Below are positions 9,378 through 19,552 of a stretch of 64,000 bases of DNA, in pieces; the first letter of the stretch is position 1, and every line of letters starts with the position of its first letter. Both the position numbers and the translations under genes were made by a program. This DNA is from Nocardioides humi (lineage in GTDB: Bacteria > Actinomycetota > Actinomycetes > Propionibacteriales > Nocardioidaceae), in assembly GCF_006494775.1 (NCBI RefSeq), contig NZ_CP041146.1:2418001-2482000 (forward strand). The letters are read 5' to 3'. The notes below the pieces were generated by a model. That model was not told the DNA's origin. It ran no database searches and saw only the letters and a program-made list of their open reading frames with translations.

Positions 9378-10110
9378 CAGAGCTGGGTGCCGACCAGCTG
9401 GCCGATGCCGTGGGTGACCGCCATCGCGAGCAGGCCGCCGAGGACGTTGCGGAGCACCGCGCGGCCGGGCGCGCCGTACCCGAACCGGGCGCTGAGCCAG
9501 CCGGTCAGGACCAGCGCCGCGACCACCGCCACCACCGTCACCGGCACTCGCAGGTCGGCGGTGACGAGGACGATGATCAGCAGCGGCAGCAGGGCGCCGA
9601 GGACGAAGGACAGCATCGAGGCGAAGGCGGCGTTCCAGGGCTGGTGAGGTCCTCGGGATCGATGCCGAGCTCGACCTCGGCGTGCGCGGCGAGGGCGTCG
9701 TTGGCGGTGAGCTGCCGGGCGACCTGCAGGGCCAGGTCGGGATCGAGCCCCTTGTCGACGTACAGGCCGGCGAGCTCCGCGAGCTCGTCGTCGGGGTCCT
9801 CGCGCAGCTCGCGGCGCTCCTCGGCGAGCAGCGCCTCCTCGGAGTCGCGCTGGGTGCTCACCGAGACGTACTCGCCGGCCGCCATGCTCATCGCGCCCGC
9901 CGCCAGCCCCGCGATGCCCGCCACCAGGATCGCCGTCCGCTCGCTGGTCGCCCCGGCGACACCGAGCACGATGCCCGCCGTCGACACGATCCCGTCGTTG
10001 GCGCCCAGGACACCGGCCCGCAGCCAGTTGAGCCGGTCGTTGAGGCCCTGCTCGTGGGGCTCGTCCTCGTGGGGCCCGATCGCCTCCTCCGGTCCTGTCG
10101 CGATGTCCAT
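9377..10110 (-). CDS. VIT1/CCC1-family iron or manganese transporter (apparent frame break)
   Basis: With one base restored this is a 244-residue membrane protein of the VIT1/CCC1 family. Eukaryotic members move Fe2+ or Mn2+ across membranes; bacterial members are little studied. The first helix carries the family signature LGANDGIVSTAGIVLGVAGA near residue 40. A cytoplasmic acidic helical hairpin rich in Glu and Arg (RDSEEALLAEERRELRED) follows, and the last third has the remaining membrane segments (MLSFVLGALLPLLIIVLV onward). The frame changes at about 9639-9641, where LTSP is followed in the new frame by NAAFASMLSF. The ATG at 10110 is the likely start, with a GTG nine bases upstream as the alternative. 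Confidence 0.82.
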
Positions 10111-10141
10111 GCTGCTCACCCGGCCATGATCCCCGAACGAC

Positions 10142-10781
10142 TCAGGCCGGGTCCACCACAATCACGTGGAGGTGGCGAGGTCCGTGGACGCCCTCGACGC
10201 GGTCGAGCTCGATGTCGCTGGTGGCGCTGGGGCCGCTGATCCAGGTCAGGGGGCGTCGGGGGTCGAGCAGGGGGAAGGCATCGGGTACGTCGGCGACGAC
10301 TTGGTCGGCGTACACGACGCACACGTGCCGGTCGGGCACGAGGCTGATCGCACGGCGGCCCTGGTCGGGCTCGTGGTCGAGCACGATGGTGCCGGTCTCG
10401 GCGATGCCGACGCGGCAGGCGGTGACCACGGCGTCGTGGCCGTCGAGGTCGCCGGCGCCGAGACTGCCGTCGTCCACGGTCACGCCGGGCACGGCGAAGC
10501 CCAGCCGGCCTTCCAGTCCCGGGGGACGACGACCCGCGCGGTGCGGGGCAGCGAGTGGGGCAGCGCGGCGGCGACGGCGGCGGGCAGGTCGTCGGGGTGG
10601 CAGCGCTCGACGGTCGCGCGGTAGTCGGCGACCCGCTCGGCGAAGTGGTCGAGCAGGCCGGCACCCGCCGGGGACGGGCGCCGGGCGGGGCGAGGACCGG
10701 CTCCGAGGCGGGCGCCGTCCCGGTGACGTCGGCGAGGGCGGCGCGCACCCGGCCGAGGATCTCCTCGCGGGCGCTAGTCAT
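10142..10781 (-). CDS. lutC: Lactate utilisation protein C (two apparent frame breaks)
   Basis: With two bases restored this is a 213-residue LutC/YkgG-family protein, a subunit of the LutABC L-lactate dehydrogenase complex that oxidises L-lactate to pyruvate. The N-terminus MTSAREEILGRVRAAL is read from the ATG at 10781, which overlaps the lutB stop. The frame then shifts at the run 10670-10673 (into LLDHFAERVADYRATVERC) and again at 10500-10502 (into VPGVTVDDGSLGAGD). The conserved ending includes TGTIVLDHEPDQGRRAISL and GPSATSDIELDRVEGVHGP. Both breaks are single missing bases in G or C runs. LutC lacks its own iron-sulfur motif, as usual. Confidence 0.85.
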
Positions 10782-12236
10782 CGAGCTCGCCTCCTCGGGT
10801 CCGGCTCCACCAGTCCCGGAAGGACTCCGCCGGTGGGCGGGCAGGTCCCGGGCGTCGGTCCAGGCCGCGCCAGGTCCCGGGAGCCGTCCCAGGGTGGTCC
10901 TACGGCGGCGCCGCAGCACCCGGCCGGCGACACCGGACAGCCGCTCCAGCCGGCCCAGCCGCCCGGCGTCGCCGAACGCCCAGGCCGCACCCCGGAAGGC
11001 GAGGGCCTCGGGCTTGGGGACCCGATCGGCGCGGTGGCCGTCGACGACCTTCGAGCGCAGGTGCACCAGCACCTCGGGGATGTCGATGCGCACCGGGCAG
11101 GCCTCGAAGCACGCACCGCACAGCGAGGACGCGTAGGGCAGCGAGTCGGTCTGGGCATCCCCGGTCCCGCGCAGCAGCGGGTTGAGGATCGCGCCGATCG
11201 GGCCCGGGTAGACCGAGCCGTAGGCATGACCGCCCGCCCGCTCGTAGACCGGGCACACGTTCAGGCACGCCGAGCACCGGATGCAGCGCAGCGCCTGCCG
11301 GCCGACCTCGTCGGCCAGCGCCCGGGTACGGCCGTTGTCGAGGAGCACGACGTGCACCTCCTGCGGCCCGTCGCCGGGGGTGCTCCCGGTCCACATCGAG
11401 GTGTAGGGGTTCATCCGCTCGCCGGTCGAGGAGCGCGGCAGCAGCCGCAGCAGCGGGTCGAGCTCGGCCCAGGTCGGCACGACCTTCTCGATCCCGACCA
11501 CCGAGACCAGCACCTCCGGCAGGGTCAGGCACATCCGGCCGTTGCCCTCGGACTCGACCACGACCAGGGTCCCCGAGTCGGCGACCGCGAAGTTGGCGCC
11601 CGAGACCGCCATCCGGGCGCGGAGGAACTTCTCACGCAGGTGCTCCCGCGCGGCGCCGGCGAGGACGGCCGGCTCGTCGCTCAGGTCGTCCGGTGCGGGC
11701 CTGCCGACCTCACCCATCCGGCGGCGGAAGATCTCCCGGATCTCCGCACGGTTGCGGTGGATCGCCGGCACCAGGATGTGGGAGGGCAGGTCCCCGCCCA
11801 ACTGGACGATCAGCTCGGCCAGGTCGGTCTCCCAGGCCGCGATGCCCGACGCCTCCAGCGCCTCGTTGAGACCGATCTCCTGGGTCACCATCGACTTGAC
11901 CTTGACCACCTCGTCGACCGCGTGCGCGCGGGCCACCTCGACGACGATCCGGTTGGCCTCCTCGGCGTCGCGCGCCCAGTGCACCACCGCTCCCCGGGCG
12001 GTCAACGCCGCCTCGAGCCGGACCAGGTTGTCCTCGAGAGCCAGCAGGGCACGCTCCTTCACCGCCGCACCGGCCAGCCGCAGCTCCTCCCAGTCGTCCA
12101 CCTCTCCCACGACCGCCGCCCGCTTGGCGCGGATCACGCCGGTGGCGTGGGCCAGGTTGTGGCGCAGCTGGGTGTCGGCGAGCGCCTTCCCCGCCGCGAC
12201 CGGGAACGCCGGCATCCCCACGAAGGTGCCGCTCAT
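10774..12236 (-). CDS. lutB: Lactate utilisation iron-sulfur protein B (apparent frame break near the C-terminus)
   Basis: With one base restored this is a 487-residue LutB. The N-terminal DUF162-like domain (VKVKSMVTQEIGLNEALE near residue 110) is followed by two [4Fe-4S] clusters of the ferredoxin type, CIRCSACLNVCPVY at about residue 315 and CGACFEACPVRIDIPE at about 365. A C-terminal DUF3390-like tail follows. The frame breaks at the run around 10835-10837. The corrected reading ends RDWWSRTRGGELDD with a TAG at 10774-10776. Uncorrected, the frame would run straight into lutC. The ATG at 12236 overlaps the lutA stop by four bases, so translation is coupled. Confidence 0.9.
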
Positions 12237-12973
12237 GCCGGCTGCTCCTCGGTCGAGGCGAGGATCTCCGCCAGATGCATCACCCGGACGCCGGCTCGCC
12301 CACGGCCGAGCACACCGCCGATGTGCATCAGACACGAGTTGTCCCCGGCGACCAGCACCTCCGCACCGGTCTCCCGCACATGCCGAGCCTTGTCAGAGCC
12401 CATCGCGACCGACGTGTCGGAGTTCTTCAACGCGAACGTCCCACCGAAACCGCAGCACTCCTCGGCCTGGGGCAGATCCACCAGCCGCAGGCCCCGCACC
12501 CCCTCCAGCAGCCGCCGGGGACGGTCGCCGACGCCCAGCATCCGCAGCGAGTGGCAGGTCGGGTGGTAGGTCACCGAGTGCGGGAAGTAGGCCCCGACAT
12601 CGCTCACCCCCAGCACGTCGACCAGGAACTCGCTCAGCTCGTAGGTCCGCGGAGAGGTCCGCGCCACCGCCGCCGCCAGGCCCGCATCACCCGCGCGCCG
12701 GGCGACCAGGCCGTGCTGATGCCGCGCCGAGCCCGCACACGATCCCGACGGCGTCACGATCGCGTCGTACCCCTCGAAAGCGCCCACGAACGAGCGCACC
12801 GCCGGCACCGCCTCGTCGAGATAGCCCGTGTTGACCATCGGCTGCCCGCAGCACGTCTGCGCCCCCGGGAACTCGACCTCCACACCCAGCCGCCGCAGCA
12901 GCCGGACAACGGCCCGCCCCGTCCCCGGGAACATCGCGTCGTTCACGCAGGTGACCATCAACGCGACACGCAT
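12233..12973 (-). CDS. lutA: Lactate utilisation protein A (Fe-S oxidoreductase)
   Basis: This 246-residue protein carries two CCG domains of the LutA/GlcF type. The cysteine pairs are TCCGQPMVN near residue 40 and ECCGFGGTFA near residue 190, with single upstream cysteines CVND and PTCHS. With LutB and LutC it oxidises L-lactate to pyruvate. In this window the lactate is expected to come from rhamnose through RhaEW. The ATG at 12973 gives the conserved start MRVALMVTCVND; an upstream GTG-led extension is not conserved-looking. A LacI-type palindrome lies 29 bases upstream of the start, the same type found at the rhamnosidase and importer genes. Confidence 0.92.
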   Translation of the reverse strand: MRVALMVTCVNDAMFPGTGRAVVRLLRRLGVEVEFPGAQTCCGQPMVNTGYLDEAVPAVRSFVGAFEGYDAIVTPSGSCAGSARHQHGLVARRAGDAGLAAAVARTSPRTYELSEFLVDVLGVSDVGAYFPHSVTYHPTCHSLRMLGVGDRPRRLLEGVRGLRLVDLPQAEECCGFGGTFALKNSDTSVAMGSDKARHVRETGAEVLVAGDNSCLMHIGGVLGRGRAGVRVMHLAEILASTEEQPA

Positions 12974-13001
12974 ACCGCCCACTCTCCCACCGCCACAGCT
13001 G

Positions 13002-13015
13002 TTGAAACGATTCAT
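13002..13015. promoter_or_regulatory. Candidate LacI-family operator upstream of lutA
   Basis: TTGAAACGATTCAT lies 29 bases before the lutA start. Its left half TTGAAACG matches the half-sites before the rhamnosidase gene (18844) and in the importer-lacI intergenic region (29426). LacI-family sites are typically even-length palindromes with a central CG, as here. The right half is imperfect. Confidence 0.55.
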
Positions 13016-13031
13016 ACCCCAGACACGGAAA

Positions 13032-13059
13032 CGGCGCAACTGCGCTCGCAGCTGCGCCG
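13032..13059. terminator. Hairpin terminator at the end of the rhamnosidase gene
   Basis: CGGCGCAACTGC pairs with GCAGCTGCGCCG around a four-base loop, with one A-C mismatch. The hairpin starts 18 bases after the rhamnosidase stop codon and lies before the lutA operator. It would therefore separate the rhamnosidase transcript from the lut operon. Confidence 0.6.
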
Positions 13060-13076
13060 CTCCGCCTCTCAGAGGA

Positions 13077-16000
13077 TCAGCGTCGCTTCACCTTCCCGGT
13101 CTTGGCGCTGGTCACCGTCGTGGTCTGGTGACCGGGCAGGGACACGGTGACCTTCACCCGGATCCTCTTGCCCTGCCACTTCCCCTTCAGCTTCAGCCTC
13201 GCCTTGGTGCCCTTCTTGATCGCCTTCCCGCCGGCGAACCACTGGTAGGACACGGTGGCGCCGGCCGGCACCGCCAGCGTCGCGGTCAGCCTCTTCCCGA
13301 CCCGCGCCTTGCCGGTGAGCGCGGGGACACCCAGCGCGAGGCCGGCGGCGGTCACCGGGCTGGTCGCCGCCGAGTCCGCGACGCCGCTGTCACCCTCCTT
13401 GGTGGCCGTCACCCGCACCGAGATGCGGGCGCCGAGGTCGGCGCCACCGAGCAGGTACGACGACCCGGTGGCTCCCGGGATCGGCGTACCGTCGCGCAGC
13501 CACTGCCGGGTGAGGGCGAGCCCCTTGGTGTTCCAGGAGCCGTCGGTGGCGGTGAGGGTCGCGCCGAACTGCGGCGTGCCCGTCACCTGCGGCGCCACGA
13601 TCGCGGCGATCTCGTCGACGTCGGCGAGCGTGACCGTGGTGCGGTGCACCGCCTCGGTGTTGCCGGCGAGGTCGGTGGAGACGTACTCGACGACGTGGTC
13701 GCCGTACCCCTCGACCAGCACCGGGCTGCCGTCGGACCGCTTCCACTTCCCACCGTCGATCCGGTAGCTCGTGCGCGCCACGCCGCTCAGGGCGTCCTCG
13801 GCCGTGAGCTCCAGCCGCGCACGGTCGGACTCCTCGACGCCGCTGCCCCGCTCGGTGGTCACCACGGTGACCGGCGGCGTCAGGTCGATGCCGACCTTCA
13901 GCTCACCCGCCGCCGACCGGTTCCCGGCGGCGTCCGTCGCGCGGTAGGAGACGGTGTGCTCCCCCTCCTCGGCGAGGACGACGGGGCCGGTGTAGTCCTG
14001 CCAGCCCGAGGAGCGGCCCACCTGGACCGCCGGAGCCGGGTCGCGGCCGTCGGCGGCGGTCACCTCGACGGCGACCGGCGAGGAGTACCAGCTCCCGGCG
14101 CCCGGCACCCCGCTGGTCACCGTGGCGGACACGTCCGGCGCCCGGGTGTCCTCCGGCAGGGGCAGCACCCACATGTCGGCCAGCGACGGGTCGTAGTAGC
14201 CGGAGGCGTCGAGCGGGTACTCGTACTTGATCCGCGCGGTGCCGTCCGCGGGCAGCACCGCCGGGTCGTCGACCACGAGGTCGTAGACCTTGATGCCCGC
14301 GCCCGACTCGCTGCGCGGCACCAGCTGGGTCTTCACCAGCACGTCGTCGACGTAGACGTTGTACTTCTTGGTGCGCGCGCCGTCGTAGGTCTCGACGTTG
14401 CGGATCAGGAACGGCTCCCCGGCGGGGACGGCGACCTCGACCGAGTACCACGAGCCCGGGAAGTTCGAGTGGGCGTAGCGCCGGGTGTAGCCGGCCTCGG
14501 TGTTGGTGCCGCTGCTCGGCGACGCCTGCAGGCCGTGCGCCTGCTCCGATCCCGACTCGCCGAAGTCGACGTGGTCGACCGCCTCGCCCGCCGGCGGGTG
14601 CGGCAGGTCCACGGTGACGCTGGCGGCCTTCGAGACCACCGTCCGCCCGGCCCGTCGTACGTCGACGCTCAGCTCCGTCGTCCCGCCGACCAGGTCGAGG
14701 GGAACGGTGACGGGAACCGTCGCGGTGACCGTCTCCCCGGCGGGGACGAGCGTCTCGGCCGAGGCGACCGAGCGCCAGCCGTCGGGGAGGCTGCCGGCGG
14801 CCACGGAGACCCGGAGGTCCCGTTCGCCGTCGTTGGTCACCGGGACCTGCAGCACGACCCGCTCCACCGGGTCCTCGGCGGCGGGCTCGGCGGTGACGTC
14901 GCCGATGCCCAGCCCGGAGTCGACCCGTGCCCAGCCCGCGGTCGTGTCGCTGACGGTGTAGTCGTGACCGTCGAGGGTGAAGGCGACCTCCACGCGGGCG
15001 TCGTAGTCGCCGGCCGCGGCGTTGGCGGGGACGACCACCGGCACGGGCAGCTCGACGCTGCCGCCAGGCGCCAGGTCCACCGGCTCCACGCTCGCCGGCG
15101 CCCAGCCGGCGACCCGGACGGTGGCGGTCAGGTCGGTGACCTCGGCACCGCCGTCGTTCGCGACGACGAGCGCACCCGTCACCTCGTCGCCGGCGGCGAC
15201 CGGGTCCGCGACGGGCGGGAGGCTCACGGCCACGCCCTGGGCGGTCATGGCGACCCGGGCCAGCGCCTGCTCGATGGCGGCGAGACGGCCGTCGACGTCG
15301 CCGCGGACGGGTCCGTCGACGTCGCTGCCGGCGAGCCAGGACCGCAGGGCGCGGATGGCGTCGAGGGCGGCGACGAGGTGCTCGGTGCCGGCGTCGCCGT
15401 CGGCGGCCCGCGCCTCGAGCACGGCGTCCCGGGCCTCGTCGAGGCCGTCGGTCAGCTCGGTCCCGTCCTCGGCGGTCAGGTCACCGCTCGCGACGGTGTC
15501 GCCGACGTGGTCGCGGGCGTCCGCGATCAGGTCGAGGATCGCGCCGAGGGGAGCGTCCGCCGCGGTCACGGCGAAGTGGTAGCTGCCCGAGCCGACGGTC
15601 ACGACGACCTCGCCGTCGGCGCTGCTGACGTCCTGGACGCCGTCGACGTCCTGGAGGAGGTCGCCGCCCTCGGTCACGGCCCAGGTGTTGGCCGCGGGCA
15701 GCACCACCTCGGCGGTGGTGTTGACCGGTACGTCGACGTCCAGGGTGAGGTCGTCGTCCTGCCGCTCCCAGTCGGTCGCGATGGTGCCGTAGACGGAGTC
15801 GAGCTCGCCGCGGGCGTCGGTCAGGGCGCCGTCCACCGCCGGGACCACCCGGAACCTTCGGTAGCCCGGCTCGAGCGGGCTGATGCCGCCGATGTGCTGG
15901 TACATCCAGTCGCCCACGGCGCCGTACGCGTAGTGGTTGAAGGAGTTCATGCCGACATCGCCGAAGGAGCCGTCGGGCTTGATCGAGTCCCACCGCTCCC

Positions 16001-18828
16001 ACATCGTGGTGGCGCCCATCGCGACCTCGTAGCCCCACGACGGGTAGTCCTCGTGCAGGAGCAGCTCGTAGGCGAGGTCGTCGCGGTCGATCGAGGTGAG
16101 CGCGGGGAGCAGCCACGGCGTGCCGAGGAAACCCGTGGTCAGGTGGTTGCCGCTCGCGGCGAGCTTGGCGACGAACCGTGCGGCCACCTTGGCGCGCAGC
16201 TCGTCGGGGACGAGGTCCATGCCGAGGGCCATCGCGTAGCCGGTCTGGCTGTTGCCGGTGACGGTGCCGTCGGCGGCCACGAACTCCTCGCCGAACGCGG
16301 CCCGCACGTCGACCGACCGCTGCGCGAACGCGGCGGCGTCGGCGTCCTCGCCGATCGCGGCCGCCATCTCCGCGAGCATGCGGGCGTCCTCGGCGTAGTA
16401 CGCCGTGCCGAGCACGCCGACCGGAGTGGGGTCGTCCAGGTTGAGCCAGTCGTTCCAGTTGCCGCGGGCGGTGTCGATCAGGTCGGGACCGGCGCCGGCC
16501 TCGACCAGGGCGAAGTACTTCGTCATCAGGGCGTAGTTCTCCCGCACGATCGCGGTGTCCCCCAGCGCCTTGAAGACCGCGTAGGGGACGGTGATGCCGG
16601 CGTCGGACCACCCGAGGCCGGTGCCGAGGTCGATGCCCGGCGGCACGGGGGCGATGCCCGGCAGGTTGCCGTCGGCGTACGCCGAGTCGCTCAGGTCGGT
16701 CATCCACTTGGACAGGAACGCCCGGGTGTCGCGCAGGTAGCTCGCGGTGGGGGCGAAGACGTTGATGTCGCCGGTCCAGCCGAGCCGCTCGTCGCGGGCG
16801 GGGTGTCGGTCGGGATCGAGACGAAGTTGCCGCGCTGGCCCCACGAGATGTTGCTGAGCAGCTGATTGAGCATGGAGCTCGACGTCTCCAGGTGTCCGGT
16901 GGCGGGCAGGTCCGAGCCCCACACCACGCCGGTGACGTCGCCGGCCATCGGCGGCGTGCTCGCCCCGGTGATCTCGACGTAGCGGAAGCCGTGCTGGGTC
17001 AGCGCGGGCTCGTAGGTGATGGTCCCGGCGGCGCCGAACGTGTAGTAGTCGGTCACCTTCGCGGCCCGGAGGTTGGCGGTGTACAGCGTGCCGTCGGGGT
17101 TGAGCACCTCGCCGTAGCGCACGTTCACCGTGGTGCCGGCCTGCCCGGTCAGCACCATCCGGGCCACGCCCACCATGTTCTGGCCGAGGTCGTAGACGAA
17201 GGTGCCCGGCGTGGGCTCGGTGCGTTCGACGACGTCGAGCTCCTCGGTCGTGCGGACCGGCTCGTCGGGCTGCGGTACGACGAGGTCGGTCGCCGAGGGC
17301 CGGACGACGGCGGCGGCCCAGCCGCTGTCGTCGTACCCGGGCTGGTCCCAGCCGGGCTGGGCCTGGCGGGCGTCGAAGGTCTCGCCGTCGATGTTGTCGG
17401 CCGCGGCGTAGGGACCGCTGTGCGTGGTCCAGTCGTCACCGGTGTCGACCCACTGGCTGGTGCCGTCGGTGTAGTCGACGCGCAGGCGGGCGAGCAGGGA
17501 CAGCTGGTTGCCGTAGACGCCGGGCCCCCACATGCCGACCTTGCCGGCCCACCAGCCCCTGCCGAGCGTGGCGCCGAGGCCGTTGCTGCCGTCGCGGACC
17601 TGGTCGGTGACGTCATAGGTCTGGTGCTGGAACCGGGTGTTGTAGTCGGTCCAGCCGGGTGCGAGGTGCTGGTCGCCGACGGCCTCGCCGTTGAGGGTCA
17701 GCTCGTAGATCCCCGCGCGGTGGCGTAGATCCGCGCCCGCTCGACGGTCTTGCCGGCCTCGGTGGCGAAGTCGGTGCGCAGCAGCGGCAGGTTGTCGTCG
17801 GGCGAGTGCCACAGGAACTCCTGGTTCCCCTTGACCTCGAGGCCGCCGGCCACCAGGGAGCCGCCGTTGAACGGGTTGCCGTCGGAGAAGTCGGTGTCGA
17901 GCAGCACGTCGCCGTTCTCGGCCTGGACGTGCACGGCGTGGACGGTGAACGCCTCGGTGCCCTCGGTGGCGACCGAGGTCCGGAAGCCGACGAAGCCCTT
18001 GGCGAAGTCCGTCCTCGTGCGGGTGTCGATCTGCTCGCCGTCGATCGAGGTGGTGATCGTGTCGCCGTCGACGGTCACGCTCATCCGGTGCTGACCGGTC
18101 CTCAGCTCGTCGGCCGTGATGATCGAGCTGATGTCGACGTCCCCGAGCGACGCGTAGCTGCCGTTGATCTTGGTGTGCGGCCGGAAGAGGGCCTGGTCGC
18201 CCACGGCCTTGACCTGCCACATGTAGCCGTTGTTGGTGTTCGCGCTGCGGACCATGGCGGCGAAGACGAGGTTGTCGAGGGTGAAGTCGAAGTCCGCGGT
18301 GTAGTCGGTCCACCTGTTGACCTCGGAGTCGGCCGGCGCGCCGACCCACTCCGCGTCGCCCCAGTCGGCCGCGTCCAGCAGCCCGGTCTCGAACCAGGAC
18401 GGGTCGCTCCACCCGCTCGCCTGCCCGCCGCCGTCCCAGACCCGGACCCGCCACGAGTACCGGGTCTGCGCGTCGAGCGCCGGCCCGCCGTAGGCGATGT
18501 TGAGCTGCTCAGCGGACTGCACCTGGCCCGACGACCAGACCACGGCGCCGCCGTCGGCCTCGGCGACCTCGAGCTCGTACGCCGACTGGACGGCCCCGCG
18601 GGCCTCGGACGTCGACCTCCAGCCGAACACGAGGCCGTCCGCGCCGATGCCGAGCGGCGTCGTCCGTCCGTTGGTCTGCAGCCCGGTGACGGCGAGGCCC
18701 TCTCCGGCGGCCGCTGCCGCCGCGGCCGGTGCCGGGGCGAGGCCCGTCAGGGTCCCTCCCGTCAGCATGCCGAGGGCCAGGGTGGCGGCCGCGACCGTCG
18801 AGGTCAGGTACCGACGGGGTGACTGCAT
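13077..18828 (-). CDS. Secreted multidomain alpha-L-rhamnosidase, GH78 (two apparent frame breaks)
   Basis: With two bases restored this is a secreted protein of 1,917 residues, about twice the size of a simple GH78 enzyme. A signal peptide (AAATLALGMLTGGTLTGLAP) leads into the GH78 N-terminal beta region, a concanavalin-like insert near residues 180-370, and the catalytic (alpha/alpha)6 barrel. The barrel carries DERLGWTGD, the segment that holds active-site acids in the family. After the barrel come a NEW3-like domain, a discoidin-like carbohydrate-binding region, a CHB_HEX_C-like stretch and an Ig-like repeat ending in a Lys/Arg tail. Frame changes lie at 17711-17714 and 16800-16803; both sides read as contiguous GH78. 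It would release L-rhamnose from plant or microbial glycans. The ATG at 18828 has GGAGG upstream and a LacI-type palindrome 16 bases away. Confidence 0.9.
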
Positions 18829-18843
18829 CAGGGGGCCTCCTAG

Positions 18844-18857
18844 TTGAAACGTTGCAA
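18844..18857. promoter_or_regulatory. Candidate LacI-family operator at the rhamnosidase gene
   Basis: TTGAAACGTTGCAA is a near-perfect palindrome with a central CG and one mismatched pair. It lies 16 bases upstream of the rhamnosidase start and just upstream of its ribosome site, where a bound repressor would block transcription. It shares the TTGAAACG half-site with the sites near lutA and the importer operon. Confidence 0.65.
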
Positions 18858-19315
18858 CGAAAACTAGGAGGAAGTGACGAGCGCCACAAGACGAGTGACC
18901 GGATCCGGCCAGGGCGACGCTCCTCTTCGACGAATGGCAGCTGGAACCGGCGATCTGGAGCCATGCCCGCCGCGAGGTCGACGATCGCCACACCAGGGGG
19001 AGCTCATCCTGACCGGCTCGGCCAGACCGCGTGACGATGCCACACACCACTCCGGCGCAGGGAGAGTCGGTGTTCTCGGGATGCGGCCCCTGAGCCTGTT
19101 CGAGTCAGGCCGCTCGAACGGCCAGATGTCGCCGACCGCCCTCCTCGGAGGGGAGGGGCAGAGACGTCCCTGCGACGGGACACAGGCGGAACCCGCGCAA
19201 CCTCAGGAGGCTTCTCTCGTCGCTCGCCCGCAACCTCGGACAAGCGAAGCGAACCGAGCTGACCGACGTCGACAGAGATCGTCAGCCTTGGCCGTGAGCC
19301 ATCCCGCCGATCGGC
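18858..19315. other. Intergenic region between rhamnosidase and rha operon
   Basis: This 458-base stretch contains no open frame with actinobacterial coding character on either strand. It must contain the rhamnosidase promoter (minus strand) and the 3' end of the rha operon. A weak 6-bp hairpin (TGAGCC at 19295-19300 and GGCTCA at 19313-19318) overlaps the end of the HTH gene and might act as a terminator. Nothing else was recognised. Confidence 0.4.
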
Positions 19316-19552
19316 TCAGATCAGGCCGGCGCGCACGGCGTGCACGACGACCTCGATCGAGGAGTCAACGCCCAGCTCGTCGGCGACGGTGCGCAGCCGT
19401 CGGCGCACGGTGCGGTCCGAGAGGCCGATCTTGCGGCCGATGGCGTCGATGGTGAGCCCCTGGGCGAGCAGGCCGAGGATCTCGAGGTCGAGGCCCGTGG
19501 GCGTCCATCCCTCGTCCTTGCCGGCGACCCGCCGCTCGTGGACCACGGTCAT
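19316..19552 (-). CDS. Stand-alone LuxR-type HTH protein (78 aa)
   Basis: This 78-residue protein consists almost only of a LuxR/GerE-type helix-turn-helix. LDLEILGLLAQGLTIDAIGRKIG is followed by the recognition helix LSDRTVRRRLRTVADELGV and a short tail. No receiver, GAF or other sensory domain is present. The ATG at 19552 overlaps the rhaB stop codon by four bases, so it is the last gene of the rhamnose operon and is translationally coupled to rhaB. It may be a small accessory regulator, but neither a target nor a partner is visible. It is not a fragment of a longer gene in the same frame, because the upstream sequence in that frame is the shadow of rhaB. Confidence 0.7.
   Translation of the reverse strand: MTVVHERRVAGKDEGWTPTGLDLEILGLLAQGLTIDAIGRKIGLSDRTVRRRLRTVADELGVDSSIEVVVHAVRAGLI

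Noticed and set aside
10774..12236. A natural LutB-LutC fusion protein (the lutB frame reads into lutC without a stop)
   Set aside because: Adding one base near 10835 restores the normal LutB C-terminus and a stop that overlaps the lutC ATG, and lutC itself breaks twice more. Base errors explain it better than a fusion.
12828..16865. A 1,345-residue open frame on the plus strand opposite the rhamnosidase gene
   Set aside because: Its product is a repetitive Gly/Arg/Val mixture with no domain and arises from the high-GC third-position pattern of the real gene on the other strand.
18874..19455. A 193-residue plus-strand frame in the rhamnosidase-rha operon gap
   Set aside because: It has an Arg/Gly/Ser-rich composition, no ribosome site and runs into the antisense of the HTH gene.
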